Assembly: GCA_017419405.1 (NCBI GenBank)
Contig: JAFOLH010000001.1
Coordinates: 186,001-250,000 of the forward strand
Length of the DNA: 64,000 bases
Reading direction: 5' to 3'
Source of the DNA: Renibacterium sp.
Lineage (GTDB): Bacteria > Actinomycetota > Actinomycetes > Actinomycetales > Micrococcaceae
The notes under the pieces were generated by a model. That model made no database searches. It worked only from the letters and a program-made list of their open reading frames with translations, and was not told where the DNA came from. Shown here in pieces: positions 33,268 to 44,829 of the stretch. The stretch's first letter is position 1. The number at the start of each line of letters is the position of its first letter. Position numbers and translations under genes: made by a program.

Positions 33268-35103
33268 GTGCCAGGACAGCTGAACGGCGCCCCGCAAGCG
33301 AGTAAGCCGAAGAAAATCCCGCCGGCGAAGCTCTCCGCCAAGGCGAGACGGAGGCTCCGCTTCGGCTTGGGCTTCATGCTCGCCCTGCTGCTGCTGATTT
33401 CCGGCAAGTTGGTGTTGGTGCAGGGCCTGGACCTGGGCGGCTATGCCCAGGCCGCGACCAACCAACTCACCGAGACGCAGACGCTTGCCGCGAACCGCGG
33501 CCAAATCGTCGATGCCAACGGCAAGGTGCTTGCGCAATCCGTGGTGCGTTACGACATCGTGATCGATCAGGTCAACAACGTGGCCGGCGATCCGTTCAAG
33601 CGGGTCAACCAGAGCAAACAGGTCACCGAAGAGATCAGCCGGGACCAGGGGTTGAGCGAACTCGCCGATGCGCTCGGCATGAAGCCCGAAGACGTCCGGA
33701 CTCTGGCGACCGGTACCGCGAAATACCAAGTGTTGGCCAAAGCCGTCACCCCGGAGGTGGAAGCCAAGGTCGCCGCGCTGCGGGTGCCCGGCGTCGCCTC
33801 GGTGCCGATTGAGCAACGGGTCTACCCCTTGGGCCAAGTGGCCGGGAACATCGTGGGTTACACCGGGGAAAACAGCGACAAACCGGGTGTCGTGGCCGGC
33901 AACGCCGGAATCGAACAGACCTTCAACGAGCAACTGACCGGCCAAGACGGCTCCCGGACCTATCAGCGAGGCCGGGACGGCATCATCATTCCGAGCGCCC
34001 CGGCCCAGGTCAAGCCGGCGGTCGACGGCCAGACCGTCAAGCTGACGATCAACAGCGACATTCAGTATCTGGCCCAACAGGCGATCCGCAACCAGGTGCA
34101 GACCCTGAATGCGCAATGGGGCAATATCGTGGTGGTCCAGGTGAAGACCGGCAACATCATCGCGATCGCAGAGGACACCACGGTTGACCCCAACAACCCC
34201 GGAGCCACGGCTCCGGAGTCCAGGGCCTCCCGAGCAGTCACCAACGCGATCGAGCCTGGATCGACTGAAAAGTCGGTCACCGCATCGGCAGCGATCGAGG
34301 AAGGCAAGGTCACCCCGGGAACGCAGTTGACGATTCCGCCGACGTTCACGATCGACGGGCAGACCTTCACCGATGCGGAGCCGCATGGCACGATCAACCG
34401 GACTTTCGCCGGGGTGATCGGGGAGTCCCTGAATACCGGAACCGTGATGGTGGGCTCGCAATTGACCCCGCAGCAGCGCTACGACTATCTGAACAAGTTC
34501 GGCGTGGGCCAAACGACCGGAATCCCGCTGCCCGGTGAAGCCCAAGGCATTTTGGCCACTCCGGACAAATGGGACGGGCGTCAGCAGTACACGGTGCTCT
34601 TCGGCCAGGGTGTGGCGCAGACTCCGCTGCAGACCGCGATGATCTACCAAACCATCGCCAACAATGGCGTGCGCTTGCAGCCGAGGCTGGTCGATTCGGT
34701 GACCGATGCCAACGGCAAGGAGACCAAAATGCCGGGGGCCGCGGCCACCGACGTGATTTCACCGAGCACCGCCCAGCAGATGCGGGACATCCTGGAAGGC
34801 GTTGCGACGCAGTATTCCTACAACAAGCTCGGGATCCCGGGTTACCGGGTCGGCGGCAAGACCGGCACGGCGGAGTCCCCAGGGGCGAATGGCGCCTTCG
34901 ACGGCTATACTGCTTCTTTTGTCGGTATGGCTCCGATGGAAGATCCGGAATACGTGGTCCTGGTGACCGTGCAGCGGCCGCAGGGGAACATTTTCGGGAT
35001 CACCCAGGGGCCGGTGTTCGACCAAGTGATGGGGCAGGTGTTGCAGGACTATTCGGTGCCGCCCTCGACCACGCCGCCGGTGAAATTGCCGCAGACATGG
35101 TGA
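33268..35103 (+). CDS. ftsI: Septal peptidoglycan transpeptidase (penicillin-binding protein, FtsI)
   Basis: 611-residue class B penicillin-binding protein that cross-links septal peptidoglycan. The N-terminal transmembrane anchor is RLRFGLGFMLALLLLISGKL. The pedestal domain follows (AANRGQIVDANGKVLAQSV). In the transpeptidase domain the SxxK motif is S332-T-E-K335, SxN is S387-L-N389 and KTG is K531-T-G-T. The start is GTG 33268. It works with FtsW, encoded in the same cluster. The STEK sequence differs from the common STFK form but keeps the catalytic serine and lysine. Confidence 0.93.
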   Translation: MPGQLNGAPQASKPKKIPPAKLSAKARRRLRFGLGFMLALLLLISGKLVLVQGLDLGGYAQAATNQLTETQTLAANRGQIVDANGKVLAQSVVRYDIVIDQVNNVAGDPFKRVNQSKQVTEEISRDQGLSELADALGMKPEDVRTLATGTAKYQVLAKAVTPEVEAKVAALRVPGVASVPIEQRVYPLGQVAGNIVGYTGENSDKPGVVAGNAGIEQTFNEQLTGQDGSRTYQRGRDGIIIPSAPAQVKPAVDGQTVKLTINSDIQYLAQQAIRNQVQTLNAQWGNIVVVQVKTGNIIAIAEDTTVDPNNPGATAPESRASRAVTNAIEPGSTEKSVTASAAIEEGKVTPGTQLTIPPTFTIDGQTFTDAEPHGTINRTFAGVIGESLNTGTVMVGSQLTPQQRYDYLNKFGVGQTTGIPLPGEAQGILATPDKWDGRQQYTVLFGQGVAQTPLQTAMIYQTIANNGVRLQPRLVDSVTDANGKETKMPGAAATDVISPSTAQQMRDILEGVATQYSYNKLGIPGYRVGGKTGTAESPGANGAFDGYTASFVGMAPMEDPEYVVLVTVQRPQGNIFGITQGPVFDQVMGQVLQDYSVPPSTTPPVKLPQTW

Positions 35104-35173
35104 TCTGCGTGCCCGGGATCCAAGGATTCCGGGCAACGGGCCACCAGAACGAATTCCAAAGAAAGTAACCGCA

Positions 35174-36799
35174 GTGACCGAAAGCCAGCCGCCCTCCGGC
35201 GGCACTCCGTCATCCCCGCAGCGCAGCGCCCAGCGGCCGAGCGCCGTGCTACCGGTCGAGGTGGCCGAACTGGCGGCGTCCATCGGCCTGGTTCCGGATG
35301 CCGGAGCCGGCCGGGTCGAAGTCACCGGCATCAGCTTGGATTCGCGCACCGTGCAGCCGGGCGATCTTTACCTGGCCCTGCCCGGGGAACGGGTGCATGG
35401 TGCCAGTTTCGCCGCCGCTGCCATTGCGGCAGGAGCAGTGGCTGTGGTCACGGACGAGGAGGGTGCGCAGCTGCTGGCCGCAGTGCCGCCGGTTCCGGTA
35501 CTCGTGGTCGAGAACCCGCGTTCGGTCGCCGGCGGTTTGGCGCAACGGATCTACCGGCATTCCCCGGTGGAGCTGTTCGGGCTGACCGGGACCAACGGCA
35601 AGACCACCACCAGCTATCTGATCCGGTCTCTGCTGGCTGCCCTGGGCCGGGGCAGCGGGCTGATCGGCACGATCGAGACCCTGGCCGGGGATACCGCGGT
35701 GCCCGCGACCCTGACCACCCCGGAAGCCACCGATGTGCATGCCTTGATTGCCCTGATGGCCGAAAAATCGCTCGATGCGGTGGTCATGGAAGTGTCCTCG
35801 CACGCCTTGGCGTTCGGCCGGGTCGATGGGCTGGTGTTCGACGTCGCCGGATTCACCAACCTCACCCAGGACCATCTGGACCTGCACGGCACGATGGAAG
35901 CGTATGCCGCGACCAAAAGCCGATTGTTCAGCAAGGCGCACAGCAGGACGGCGGTCGTCACCGTCGACGACGCGTGGGGCCGGTGGATCGCCGATGCGGC
36001 CGAGGTCCCGGTGCTGACCCTGCAGACCGAACCAGCGGAAGCGGGCCCGGCCGACTGGCGGGTGGAAAGCGCGGTGCCCCAGGGGCTGGGTTGGCAGATC
36101 GAACTGCGCGCCGACGCCGCGCAGGGCGAGGACCGGAGCTTCCGTTTCCGGACGTCGCTGCCGGGCCGGTTCAACATCGCGAACGCGGCTCTTGCCGTGT
36201 TGATGGTCTTCGCCTCCGGCGTTCCCGCCGAGCAGTTGCAACGGGTCCTCGACGAGCAGGATCCGCTGAGCATCGATGTGCCCGGTCGGATGCAATTGAT
36301 CGGCCGCGAGCCGGTGGCGGTAGTGGACTTCGCGCACAACCCGGATGCGCTGCAACGGGCCATGGACGCGGTACGGCCCAACCGTCCGGGCCGGCTGATC
36401 ACGGTCTTCGGGGCCACCGGCCAACGGGACCAGGGCAAACGTCCGATCATGGGCGCCCTCGCGGCGCGCGGCTCGGATGTGGTGATCGTCACCGACGACG
36501 ATCCGCACGATGAGGACGCTTCGCAGATCCGGGAGCAAGTGCTGGCCGGTGCTCGGGAGGCTGTCGCGACCGATGCCCCCGACACACTTCTGGAAACGGT
36601 CGCGCCGCGGGCGGCCGCGATCGAGCGCGCCGTGGCCATGGCCGGCCGGGCAGACACGATTCTGATCGCCGGGCGGGGGCACGAGCACTGGCAAGAGGTG
36701 CGCGGGGTGAATCTGGCCCTGGACGACCGCCAGGAGCTCAGAGAGGCTTTGCTGCGGCACGGATTCACCCCCGAACCGGTTCCCGGGATAGAGTCCTGA
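35174..36799 (+). CDS. murE: UDP-N-acetylmuramoyl-tripeptide synthetase, probably L-lysine adding
   Basis: 541-residue Mur ligase that adds the third stem-peptide residue. GTNGKTTTS is the P-loop and VSSHAL, DHLDLHGTMEAYAATKSRLF and RPGR-like segments are typical. In meso-diaminopimelate enzymes the substrate motif is DNPR, whose arginine contacts the second carboxylate. Here it reads TDDDPHDED (T440-D448) with histidine at 445, so L-lysine is the likely substrate, as in Arthrobacter-type walls. GTG 35174 is the start. It follows ftsI by 70 bases and is followed by murF after six. Confidence 0.93.
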   Translation: MTESQPPSGGTPSSPQRSAQRPSAVLPVEVAELAASIGLVPDAGAGRVEVTGISLDSRTVQPGDLYLALPGERVHGASFAAAAIAAGAVAVVTDEEGAQLLAAVPPVPVLVVENPRSVAGGLAQRIYRHSPVELFGLTGTNGKTTTSYLIRSLLAALGRGSGLIGTIETLAGDTAVPATLTTPEATDVHALIALMAEKSLDAVVMEVSSHALAFGRVDGLVFDVAGFTNLTQDHLDLHGTMEAYAATKSRLFSKAHSRTAVVTVDDAWGRWIADAAEVPVLTLQTEPAEAGPADWRVESAVPQGLGWQIELRADAAQGEDRSFRFRTSLPGRFNIANAALAVLMVFASGVPAEQLQRVLDEQDPLSIDVPGRMQLIGREPVAVVDFAHNPDALQRAMDAVRPNRPGRLITVFGATGQRDQGKRPIMGALAARGSDVVIVTDDDPHDEDASQIREQVLAGAREAVATDAPDTLLETVAPRAAAIERAVAMAGRADTILIAGRGHEHWQEVRGVNLALDDRQELREALLRHGFTPEPVPGIES

Positions 36800-36805
36800 A
36801 TCGAG

Positions 36806-38341
36806 ATGATTGAACTTTCCGCGGCTCGAATCGCCGCTTTGACTGAAGGCCGGCTCACCCGCACGGTGGCCGGCGACCTGACCATCGACGTCGCGAAGAT
36901 CGGCACCGATTCACGCGAAACCGGTGCCGGATCGGTGTATGTCGCAAAGGTCGGCGAGCATGCCGACGGGCACGATTACATCCCTGCGGCGATCGCTTCC
37001 GGTGCGGTTCTGGTGTTGGCCGAACGCGAACTGAACGCTGCGGACGGTGCGCCTTACCCGGCCGTGATCGTGCCTGATGCGGTGGCCGCGATGGGCTTGC
37101 TCGCCGCCGAAGTCGTCCGGGTCATCCGGGCCGCAGGCGAGCTGACCGTGGTGGGGATCACCGGTTCGGCCGGGAAGACCACCACGAAGGACCTGCTGGC
37201 CGGGGTTTTCGCCCGGGTGGCGGAAACCGTGGCACCGCAAGAGTCCTTCAACGGCGAGATCGGGGTTCCGCTCACGGTCTTCCGGGCGGATCTGAGCACC
37301 CGTTTCCTGGTGGTCGAGATGGGCGCGACCAAAATCGGGCACATCCAGTATTTGGCCCAGATGGTCGAACCGGACATCGGGGTGGTGCTCGGCGTGGGCA
37401 GCGCGCACTCCGGCGAATTCGGCGGAGTGGCCAACATCGCGCAAGCCAAAGGCGAGATGGTCGAAGCCTTGGGGCGGAATGGCACCGCGGTGCTCAACTT
37501 GGCGGACAACCGGGTTTCGGCGATGGCCGCCCGGACCGTGGCCCCGGTGCTCTGGTTCGGCGAGGCCGGATTGCCGGTGCCGGACGGCCAGCCTGCGCTG
37601 CTCGCCGAAAACGTCCGGAGCAGCGCCCGGGCCACCCCGGAATTCGACCTGCGTTTCCCGGACGGTTCGGCGTGGCCGATCCGGTCCGAGCTGATCGGCG
37701 GCCATCATCTGAACAATCTGCTGGCCGCCGGCGCAGCGGCTTGGGCAGCCGGTCTGCCGGCCGAACAGATCGCGGCCGGACTGAGCGGGCAGGGCGCGAA
37801 GAGCCGCTGGCGGATGGAGCGCACCGAACGGGCCGACGGCGTCACCGTGATCAATGACGCGTACAACGCGAATCCGGAATCCATGCGGGCCGCTTTGCGG
37901 GCCTTGGCCGAATTGGGCCGCGGCGACGGCGACCCGGCCAACCGGCGTCGTACCTGGGCGGTTCTGGGCGCCATGCTGAACCTGGGCGAGGAGTCGATCC
38001 AGGCGCACAGCTCGCTGGGCCAGACCGTGGTCCGCTTGAACATTTCGCGGCTCCTGGTGATCGGCGCGCAAGCCCGGCCGTTGCACATCGGCGCGATCAA
38101 TGAAGGGTCCTGGGGGGAGGAGTCCGTGCACGTGCCGGATCTCGACTCGGCTTTCGACGTTTTGCAGGAGGAACTCCGCCCCGGAGACATCGTGCTGTTC
38201 AAATCGTCACGCGACTCGGGGCTGCGTTACCTAGGCGATCGGATAGCATTGGCCCAAGCACAAGACGCCGAGCAGCATCCGGTGACTTCCCCGGAAGACA
38301 GCATTTCGACTGTCTCAGACGAGACCAGCGGAGAGGACTGA
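36806..38341 (+). CDS. murF: UDP-N-acetylmuramoyl-tripeptide-D-alanyl-D-alanine ligase
   Basis: 511-residue Mur ligase that adds D-Ala-D-Ala to complete the muramyl pentapeptide. The ATP-binding motif is [28 protein letters not shown] and [16 protein letters not shown] are MurF signatures, the latter close to the C-terminal domain. A short disordered C-terminal tail is rich in Glu/Ser. It starts six bases after murE and ends seven bases before mraY. Confidence 0.95.
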   Translation: MIELSAARIAALTEGRLTRTVAGDLTIDVAKIGTDSRETGAGSVYVAKVGEHADGHDYIPAAIASGAVLVLAERELNAADGAPYPAVIVPDAVAAMGLLAAEVVRVIRAAGELTVVGITGSAGKTTTKDLLAGVFARVAETVAPQESFNGEIGVPLTVFRADLSTRFLVVEMGATKIGHIQYLAQMVEPDIGVVLGVGSAHSGEFGGVANIAQAKGEMVEALGRNGTAVLNLADNRVSAMAARTVAPVLWFGEAGLPVPDGQPALLAENVRSSARATPEFDLRFPDGSAWPIRSELIGGHHLNNLLAAGAAAWAAGLPAEQIAAGLSGQGAKSRWRMERTERADGVTVINDAYNANPESMRAALRALAELGRGDGDPANRRRTWAVLGAMLNLGEESIQAHSSLGQTVVRLNISRLLVIGAQARPLHIGAINEGSWGEESVHVPDLDSAFDVLQEELRPGDIVLFKSSRDSGLRYLGDRIALAQAQDAEQHPVTSPEDSISTVSDETSGED

Positions 38342-38348
38342 GCCGACG

Positions 38349-39464
38349 ATGATTGCAATATTGTTGGGCGCCGGAATCAGCCTTGCCCTGGCCATGATCG
38401 GGACGCCGCTGTTCATCCGGCTTCTGGTCAAGAAGGGCTACGGCCAGTTCATCCGCGACGACGGGCCGACCTCGCACCACACCAAGCGCGGCACCCCGAC
38501 CATGGGTGGTGCCGTGGTGGTCGGCTCGGTGATCCTGGCCTATCTGCTGACCCACTTGATCATCTGGATGATCAACCCCAGATCGCAGGGCCCGACGGCG
38601 TCCGGCTGGCTGCTGATCTTCCTGATGGCAGGCATGGGACTGGTCGGGTTCCTGGACGATTTCATCAAGATCTCCAAGCAGCGTTCCTTGGGCTTGAACG
38701 CCCGGGCGAAACTCATCCTGCAGGCCGCGATCGGAATCATCTTCGCGGTTTTGGCGCTGAATTTCCCCGACCACAGCGGCCGGACGCCGGCGTCCACGAA
38801 GATTTCGTTCACCCGGGACATCTCCGGGCTGGACCTCGCTTTCGCCGGAGCCGGGCTGGGTGTCGTGCTGTTCGTGATCTGGTCGAACCTGATCATCACG
38901 GCGGCAACCAATGGAGTCAATCTCACCGATGGTCTCGACGGGCTTGCTGCGGGAGCATCGGTGATGCTCTTCGGCGCTTATACGCTGATGGGGATCTGGC
39001 AATCCAACCAGAGCTGCGGATCTGCCCGGGCGGTCTCCTCGACGGTCTGCTACGAGGTGCGCGATCCGCTGGATCTGGCCTTGCTGGCCGCGATCCTGTT
39101 CGGCGCATTGATCGGCTTCCTGTGGTGGAACACTTCGCCGGCGAAGATTTTCATGGGCGACACCGGTTCGCTCGCGATCGGCGGCGCGATTGCCGGCTTC
39201 GCGATCCTGTCCCGGACCGAGCTGCTGCTCGCCATCATCGGCGGCCTGTTCGTGCTGATCACGCTTTCGGTGATTTTGCAGGTGGGCTTCTTCAAACTCT
39301 CCGGGGGCAAGCGGATCTTCAAGATGGCGCCGTTGCAGCACCATTTCGAACTCAAGGGCTGGGCCGAGGTGACCGTGGTGGTCCGGTTCTGGATCCTCTG
39401 CGGCTTGTTCGTGGCCGTCGGGCTGGGTGCTTTCTACGCCGAATGGGTGGTCTTCCAGCTGTGA
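38349..39464 (+). CDS. mraY: Phospho-N-acetylmuramoyl-pentapeptide-transferase
   Basis: 371-residue integral membrane enzyme that links the muramyl pentapeptide to undecaprenyl phosphate, forming lipid [28 protein letters not shown] with catalytic aspartates, [14 protein letters not shown] and [12 protein letters not shown]-like [11 protein letters not shown] are all present. There are about ten hydrophobic helices. Its stop overlaps the murD GTG by 4 bp. Confidence 0.96.
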   Translation: MIAILLGAGISLALAMIGTPLFIRLLVKKGYGQFIRDDGPTSHHTKRGTPTMGGAVVVGSVILAYLLTHLIIWMINPRSQGPTASGWLLIFLMAGMGLVGFLDDFIKISKQRSLGLNARAKLILQAAIGIIFAVLALNFPDHSGRTPASTKISFTRDISGLDLAFAGAGLGVVLFVIWSNLIITAATNGVNLTDGLDGLAAGASVMLFGAYTLMGIWQSNQSCGSARAVSSTVCYEVRDPLDLALLAAILFGALIGFLWWNTSPAKIFMGDTGSLAIGGAIAGFAILSRTELLLAIIGGLFVLITLSVILQVGFFKLSGGKRIFKMAPLQHHFELKGWAEVTVVVRFWILCGLFVAVGLGAFYAEWVVFQL

Positions 39465-41026
39465 GTCCTACAGATGGTTCCCGGCTGGCCGGACTGACCA
39501 GCTGGGATTCTGATTGGTCCGGATTGCGGGTCGTGGTGACCGGAATCGGCAAAACCGGTTTTTCGATCGCGGACACCTTGGCGGAGCTCGGGGCCCGGGT
39601 GGTGGTGGTCGCCGCTTCCGACGATGCCGCCGCCGAGCAGGCTGCGGAAACGCTGAAGATCGTGGGCGTGGACGAGGTGCTTCTGGGTGCCGAAAGTTCC
39701 CTGGATTTGCCGCTGGTCGGCGGCGAACCGGCCGAACTGGTGGTGACCTCGCCCGGCCTGCCGCCCGCGCACCCGCTGCTCGTGGCCGCGCAGCAGTCCG
39801 GGATCCCGATTTGGGGCGACGTCGAGCTGGCCTGGCGGGTACGCCAGCGTGCCGGGCGCAAAACCGCCGACTGGATCACGATCACCGGGACCAATGGGAA
39901 AACGACGACCACCACGATGGTTGCCGCGATCCTGCAGCAGTCGGGACTGCAGGCCATTGCCGCCGGCAATATCGGTACGCCGATCCTGGACGCGATCCGG
40001 GATCCGAACGGCTATGACGCACTGGCTGTGGAACTGTCCAGTTTCCAATTGCACTGGACCGAGTCGGTGTCCCCGGTGGCGAGTGTCTGCTTGAACCTCG
40101 CCGAGGACCACGTGGATTGGCACGGCTCTTTCGAGGCTTATGCCGCAGACAAGGCCAAGATTTACCAGCACACCCAGAAAGCCTGCGTCTACAACGCGGA
40201 ACAGATCGAAACCGAGCGGATGGTCGAGGCGGCGGACGTCGTCGAAGGCTGCCGGGCCGTGGGTTTCAGCACCGGAACGCCCGCGATCAGCATGGTCGGG
40301 GTAGTCGAGGGATTGCTCGTGGACCGGGCATTCATCGCGGAACGCAAAGACTCCGCGGTGGAACTGGCGAAGATTTCGGACATCGGCGATCTGGTGCCGC
40401 GGCACTTGGTGGCCAATGCGGCCGCCGCTGCGGCACTGTCCCGGGCCTACGGGGTTGCCGTCCCGGCGGTCAAAGCGGGCCTGCTGGCTTACGACAACGG
40501 CGCGCACCGGATCCAAGCCGTGGCGCAGCAGGACGGGGTGCTCTGGGTCAACGATTCCAAAGCCACCAACCCGCACGCGGCCTCGGCCTCGCTCGCGGCC
40601 TTCAAACCAGTGGTCTGGATCGCCGGCGGAGATGCCAAAGGCGTGGGTTACGACGAGTTGGTCCAAGCCCATGCCGGCCGGTTGAAAACCGTGGTGCTGA
40701 TCGGCGCCGACAGCTCCGCGCTGCGTGCGGCGTTGCAACGACACGCGCCGAATGTCCCGGTGATCGCCCCGGATCCGGGCGAGACTGGAGGGGTGCAGCA
40801 GACCGAGGCCGTCCCGAACGGGACCCAGGCTGAACCGCGATCCCTGCCAGGGGACGCGGTAATGGCATGGGCCGTGAAGTCGGCCGCCGGCGTCGCCACC
40901 GAAGGCGATACGGTGCTTCTGGCTCCGGCTGCTGCCTCCATCGATCAGTTTTCTTCCTACGCCCATCGGGGCGATGCGTTCATCGACGCCGTCCGTGGGC
41001 TCCTGGAAGGCGCAGGCAACAAGTAG
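39461..41026 (+). CDS. murD: UDP-N-acetylmuramoyl-L-alanine-D-glutamate ligase
   Basis: 521-residue Mur ligase adding D-glutamate. An N-terminal Rossmann-type domain ([17 protein letters not shown]) precedes the P-loop [29 protein letters not shown] is the MurD signature before the C-terminal domain. GTG 39461 overlaps the mraY stop (GTGA). The frame extends upstream inside mraY, which is rejected. Slightly longer than average because of an acidic insertion near residue 450. Confidence 0.94.
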   Translation: MSPTDGSRLAGLTSWDSDWSGLRVVVTGIGKTGFSIADTLAELGARVVVVAASDDAAAEQAAETLKIVGVDEVLLGAESSLDLPLVGGEPAELVVTSPGLPPAHPLLVAAQQSGIPIWGDVELAWRVRQRAGRKTADWITITGTNGKTTTTTMVAAILQQSGLQAIAAGNIGTPILDAIRDPNGYDALAVELSSFQLHWTESVSPVASVCLNLAEDHVDWHGSFEAYAADKAKIYQHTQKACVYNAEQIETERMVEAADVVEGCRAVGFSTGTPAISMVGVVEGLLVDRAFIAERKDSAVELAKISDIGDLVPRHLVANAAAAAALSRAYGVAVPAVKAGLLAYDNGAHRIQAVAQQDGVLWVNDSKATNPHAASASLAAFKPVVWIAGGDAKGVGYDELVQAHAGRLKTVVLIGADSSALRAALQRHAPNVPVIAPDPGETGGVQQTEAVPNGTQAEPRSLPGDAVMAWAVKSAAGVATEGDTVLLAPAAASIDQFSSYAHRGDAFIDAVRGLLEGAGNK

Positions 41027-41042
41027 CGAAGGGCAGGTAGTC

Positions 41043-42311
41043 GTGGTCAACTCGCCCGTTCGCAGCAAGCCGTCCGTCCGCCAGCCGAGCAGCGGCGCAC
41101 AAAAGCGCACGGTCCGCAGCCTCGGCAAAAACTTCTGGTCCAAGGTGGAGGGCCGCAGCAGCTCCGCGGGCTCCAGCTATTACCTGATCCTGGGCGCGAC
41201 CTTGGCCCTGGTGGTGATCGGCTTGATGATGGTCTTCTCCGCCTCTGCGGTGGAACAGACCTCGAGCAACAGCAATCCGCTGGTGCTGGGCACCAAGCAG
41301 TCGGTTTTCGCGGTACTCGGCATCATTGCGATGCTGGTGCTGTCCCGGATGAGCCCGAGACTGCTCAAAGGCGCTGCCTGGCCGCTCATGGCGCTTTCCT
41401 TGGTCACGCTGCTCCTGGTGGTCTTCGTCGGCTCGAACCGGGGCGGAAACCAGAACTGGATTGGCATCGGCGACTTCAGTTTCCAACCTTCGGAACTGGC
41501 CAAGTTCTCCTTGGCCCTGTGGATGGCCACGGTGCTCGCGGCGAAAGAGAAACTGCTCGACCAATGGCAGCACATGTTCCTGCCCGTGGTCCCGGTGGCG
41601 GCCCTGGTCGTGGGCTTCATCCTGCTCGGACGGGACCTGGGCACCGCGATGATCGTGATGGCGATTGCGGCCTCCGGATTGTTCTTCGCCGGGGTGTCCC
41701 GGAAGATCTTCATCGGGGCGGCGCTGATCGGGTTCCTCGCCGCGGTGGCTTTGGCGTTGACCAACAGCAACCGGCAGGACCGGCTCGGCGCCTGGCTGGG
41801 GCGCTGCGATCCAGGACAGGATCCGCAGGGCCTCTGCGATCAGGCGCGCAGTGGCATGTACGCCTTGGCCTCCGGCGGTTGGTGGGGCGTGGGCCTGGGC
41901 CAGAGCCGGCAGAAATGGAATTGGATCCCGGAGGCGCACAACGACTTCATTTTCGCGATCATCGGAGAGGAGTTCGGGCTGTTGGGCACGCTGGTGATCA
42001 TCGCGCTGTACGCCGTGATCGCGATTGCGATGTTCCGGGTGATCGTCCGGTTCAACGACATGTTCGTCCGAGTGGTTTGCGGCTGCATCATGACCTGGGT
42101 GATCGGACAAGCCTTCGTGAACATCGCGATGGTCACCGGGATCCTCCCAGTGATCGGAGTGCCACTGCCCTTGGTCTCCTATGGCGGAACGGCGTTGACC
42201 GTGGGGCTCGCCGCGATGGGCGTCGTGCTTTCTTTCGCCCGGAACCAGCCCGAAGCCGACGCTGCCGGCGGCCGCAGCCGAACCCTGAAGAGAAAAACCA
42301 AGGTTTCATGA
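41043..42311 (+). CDS. ftsW: Septal peptidoglycan glycosyltransferase FtsW
   Basis: 422-residue SEDS-family polymerase that builds septal glycan strands with FtsI. A basic N-terminus of about 40 residues is followed by ten predicted transmembrane helices. Signatures are [50 protein letters not shown] and [13 protein letters not shown]. The start is GTG 41043, 17 bases after murD. Its stop overlaps the murG ATG by 4 bp. Confidence 0.95.
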   Translation: MVNSPVRSKPSVRQPSSGAQKRTVRSLGKNFWSKVEGRSSSAGSSYYLILGATLALVVIGLMMVFSASAVEQTSSNSNPLVLGTKQSVFAVLGIIAMLVLSRMSPRLLKGAAWPLMALSLVTLLLVVFVGSNRGGNQNWIGIGDFSFQPSELAKFSLALWMATVLAAKEKLLDQWQHMFLPVVPVAALVVGFILLGRDLGTAMIVMAIAASGLFFAGVSRKIFIGAALIGFLAAVALALTNSNRQDRLGAWLGRCDPGQDPQGLCDQARSGMYALASGGWWGVGLGQSRQKWNWIPEAHNDFIFAIIGEEFGLLGTLVIIALYAVIAIAMFRVIVRFNDMFVRVVCGCIMTWVIGQAFVNIAMVTGILPVIGVPLPLVSYGGTALTVGLAAMGVVLSFARNQPEADAAGGRSRTLKRKTKVS

Positions 42312-43417
42312 CCAACCCTTCGCCGAACCGCCCGCTGTCAGTCGTCCTGGCGGGCGGTGGTTCTGCCGGACACGTTTCCCCGCTGCTCGCCGTCGCGGCC
42401 AAGCTCCGGGCCCTCGTGCCGGACGCCAAGCTGCTCGCGGTGGGCAGCGCGTCCGGCCTGGAAACCCGATTGGTGCCCGCAGCCGGGCTGGAACTGGCCT
42501 TGATCGACCGGGTCCCGATGCCGCGCCGGCCCAATGCCGATGCGTTGAAATTCCCGATGCGGATGCGTCGGGCGATTGCCGATTCACGGCGGATCCTCCG
42601 GGAGGCCCGGGCTGATGTGGTGTTCGGCGTCGGCGGCTACATTTGCACTCCGATGTATTTGGCCGCGCATCGGGCCGGGATCCCGATCGTGATCCATGAA
42701 GCCAACCTCCGGCCGGGCTTGGCCAACCGGCTCGGCGCCAGGTACACCGGCACCATCGGCACCGCCTTCGAGCAGACCGCGCTGCGCGGCTCGGTCTGGG
42801 TGGGCATGCCGATGCGCGCGGAGGTCGCCGATTTGGACCGGGCGGCGGCCCGTCCGGCGGCACGGCAGGCACTCGGCCTCGACCCGGGGAAGACCACCCT
42901 CGTGGTCACCGGCGGTTCACTCGGCGCGGTCCGGATCAACGAGGCGTTGAGCCGTTCGCTGCCGGCGCTGGCCGAGTCGGGGATCCAGGTGCTGCACATC
43001 ACCGGCGCGGGGAAGTCGCTCAAGGACCAGGCGGGCAACCTGCTCCGCGCCCCGGGATACCACCAGGTCGAATACGTGGACGGAATGGAACTGGCCTACG
43101 CCGCGGCTGATCTGATGGTCTGCCGGGCCGGTGCCGGAACTGTGAGCGAGGTGGCAGCCACCGGCACCCCGGCCGTTTTCGTGCCGCTGCCGGTCGGCAA
43201 CGGCGAACAGGCGTTGAACGCCGGGACCCTGGTGCGCCACGGTGCCGCGTTGGCGGTAGCGGACAAAGACTTCTCGGCAGACTGGATCGCAGAGAACCTG
43301 TTGCCGTTGCTGCGCGACGAGCCCCGGCTGATCGCGATGGGGGATGCCGCGGGCCGGCACGGCATTCGCGATGCCGCGCTGAAAATGGCCGAACTCGTGG
43401 TCGGAGCCGCGCGATGA
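42308..43417 (+). CDS. murG: UDP-N-acetylglucosamine transferase MurG
   Basis: 369-residue GT-B glycosyltransferase converting lipid I to lipid II at the inner membrane face. [19 protein letters not shown] is the N-terminal glycine-rich loop, [13 protein letters not shown] and [15 protein letters not shown] are family motifs, and [15 protein letters not shown] precedes [13 protein letters not shown]. The ATG overlaps the ftsW stop and its own stop overlaps the murC start, so the three are translationally coupled. Confidence 0.96.
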   Translation: MTNPSPNRPLSVVLAGGGSAGHVSPLLAVAAKLRALVPDAKLLAVGSASGLETRLVPAAGLELALIDRVPMPRRPNADALKFPMRMRRAIADSRRILREARADVVFGVGGYICTPMYLAAHRAGIPIVIHEANLRPGLANRLGARYTGTIGTAFEQTALRGSVWVGMPMRAEVADLDRAAARPAARQALGLDPGKTTLVVTGGSLGAVRINEALSRSLPALAESGIQVLHITGAGKSLKDQAGNLLRAPGYHQVEYVDGMELAYAAADLMVCRAGAGTVSEVAATGTPAVFVPLPVGNGEQALNAGTLVRHGAALAVADKDFSADWIAENLLPLLRDEPRLIAMGDAAGRHGIRDAALKMAELVVGAAR

Positions 43418-44829
43418 ACGGAGAATTGAGCACGGTGACTCGAACAGCTGATCTGGGCCGGGTGCATTTCATCGGGATCGGCGGAGCCGGGATGTCCGGA
43501 ATCGCCCGGATCCTCTTGGCCAGGGGGGCGGCGGTCTCCGGCAGCGATGCCAAGGATTCGGCGAGCGTGGCGCAGCTGCGCGAGGCCGGTGCCCAGGTGT
43601 GGATCGGGCATCACGCCGAAAACGTCGACGACGTGGACACCGTGGTGGTCTCCAGTGCGATCCGGCCGAACAATCCCGAGCTGCAACGCGCCCGGGAACG
43701 CGGCCTCCGGGTGCTGCACCGGTCCGAAGCGCTGGCCTCGGCGATGGCCCAGGACACCGTGGTGGCGGTCGCTGGAACCCATGGCAAGACCACCACCACG
43801 GCGATGATCGCGGTAGTGCTGCGCGGTGCCGGGCTGGATCCCTCATTCGCGGTCGGCGGAAACGTGCCGGCTTTGGGGGTCAACGCCGCGGCCGGGAGCA
43901 GCGGGATCTTCGTCGCGGAAGCGGATGAGTCCGACGGTTCGTTCTTGAACTACCGGCCCCGGATCGAGGTGCTGACGAACGCCGAGCCGGATCATTTGGA
44001 CCACTACGGAACTGCCGAGGCCGTGATGGCTGCCTTCACCGCGTTCATCGGGTTGCTGCCGCCCGAAGGGCTGCTGGTGGCCTGCGCCGACGACGAAGGC
44101 GCCTTGGCCCTGGCCGAACAAGCCGAAGCCGCCGGGAAACGCGTGGTCGGCTATGGCCGCGCGGCCTCGGCCCGGGTCCGCTTGATCGGGACGGATCTGG
44201 AGTTCGACGGTCCCACCGGGCGACGGAGCCTGCCGCTGGAACTCCAAGTCCCCGGGGAACACAATGCGCTCAATGCCGCCGCGGCCTTCGCCGTCGCCAC
44301 GGAATTAGGCGTCGCTCCGGAAACCGCCTTGGCGGGGCTGGCCGGCTTCACCGGAGCAGACCGGCGCTTCCAGCTCAAGGGCGAGGCTTCCGGGGTCCGG
44401 GTGTTCGACGACTATGCGCACCATCCCACGGAACTCCGGGCGGCTCTGGCCGCGGCCCGGACCGTGGCTTCCGGGCACCGGGTCCTGGTGCTGTTCCAAC
44501 CGCATTTGTTCAGCCGCACCCGGGAGTTCGCAACGGAATTCGGCCAGGCTCTCGGCTTGGCCGACGCCGCCGTGGTGCTGGATGTCTTCCCGGCCCGGGA
44601 GGATCCGATTCCCGGCGTCGACGGCGGCCTGATCACGGCGACGGACCCGGCTTTGGTTTTCCAGCCGGACCGGGAGGCGGCAATCGCCCTCTTGGCGGCG
44701 CAGGCCCGGCCAGGAGACATCGTCCTGACCATCGGTGCCGGAGACGTGACTGAAGCGGGCCAAGCGCTCCTGCTGGCCTTGCGCGCGGCCGGCACCCCGG
44801 CGGCGGGAGGCAGATTCCATGGCGGGTAA
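43414..44829 (+). CDS. murC: UDP-N-acetylmuramate-L-alanine ligase
   Basis: 471-residue Mur ligase adding the first stem residue, L-alanine. [18 protein letters not shown] is the nucleotide-binding domain signature, [14 protein letters not shown] the P-loop, [12 protein letters not shown] and [15 protein letters not shown] typical motifs. The ATG at 43414 overlaps murG (ATGA). A GTG at 43435, eight codons on, is an alternative closer to the family start. It overlaps ftsQ by 11 bp. Confidence 0.95.
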   Translation: MNGELSTVTRTADLGRVHFIGIGGAGMSGIARILLARGAAVSGSDAKDSASVAQLREAGAQVWIGHHAENVDDVDTVVVSSAIRPNNPELQRARERGLRVLHRSEALASAMAQDTVVAVAGTHGKTTTTAMIAVVLRGAGLDPSFAVGGNVPALGVNAAAGSSGIFVAEADESDGSFLNYRPRIEVLTNAEPDHLDHYGTAEAVMAAFTAFIGLLPPEGLLVACADDEGALALAEQAEAAGKRVVGYGRAASARVRLIGTDLEFDGPTGRRSLPLELQVPGEHNALNAAAAFAVATELGVAPETALAGLAGFTGADRRFQLKGEASGVRVFDDYAHHPTELRAALAAARTVASGHRVLVLFQPHLFSRTREFATEFGQALGLADAAVVLDVFPAREDPIPGVDGGLITATDPALVFQPDREAAIALLAAQARPGDIVLTIGAGDVTEAGQALLLALRAAGTPAAGGRFHGG

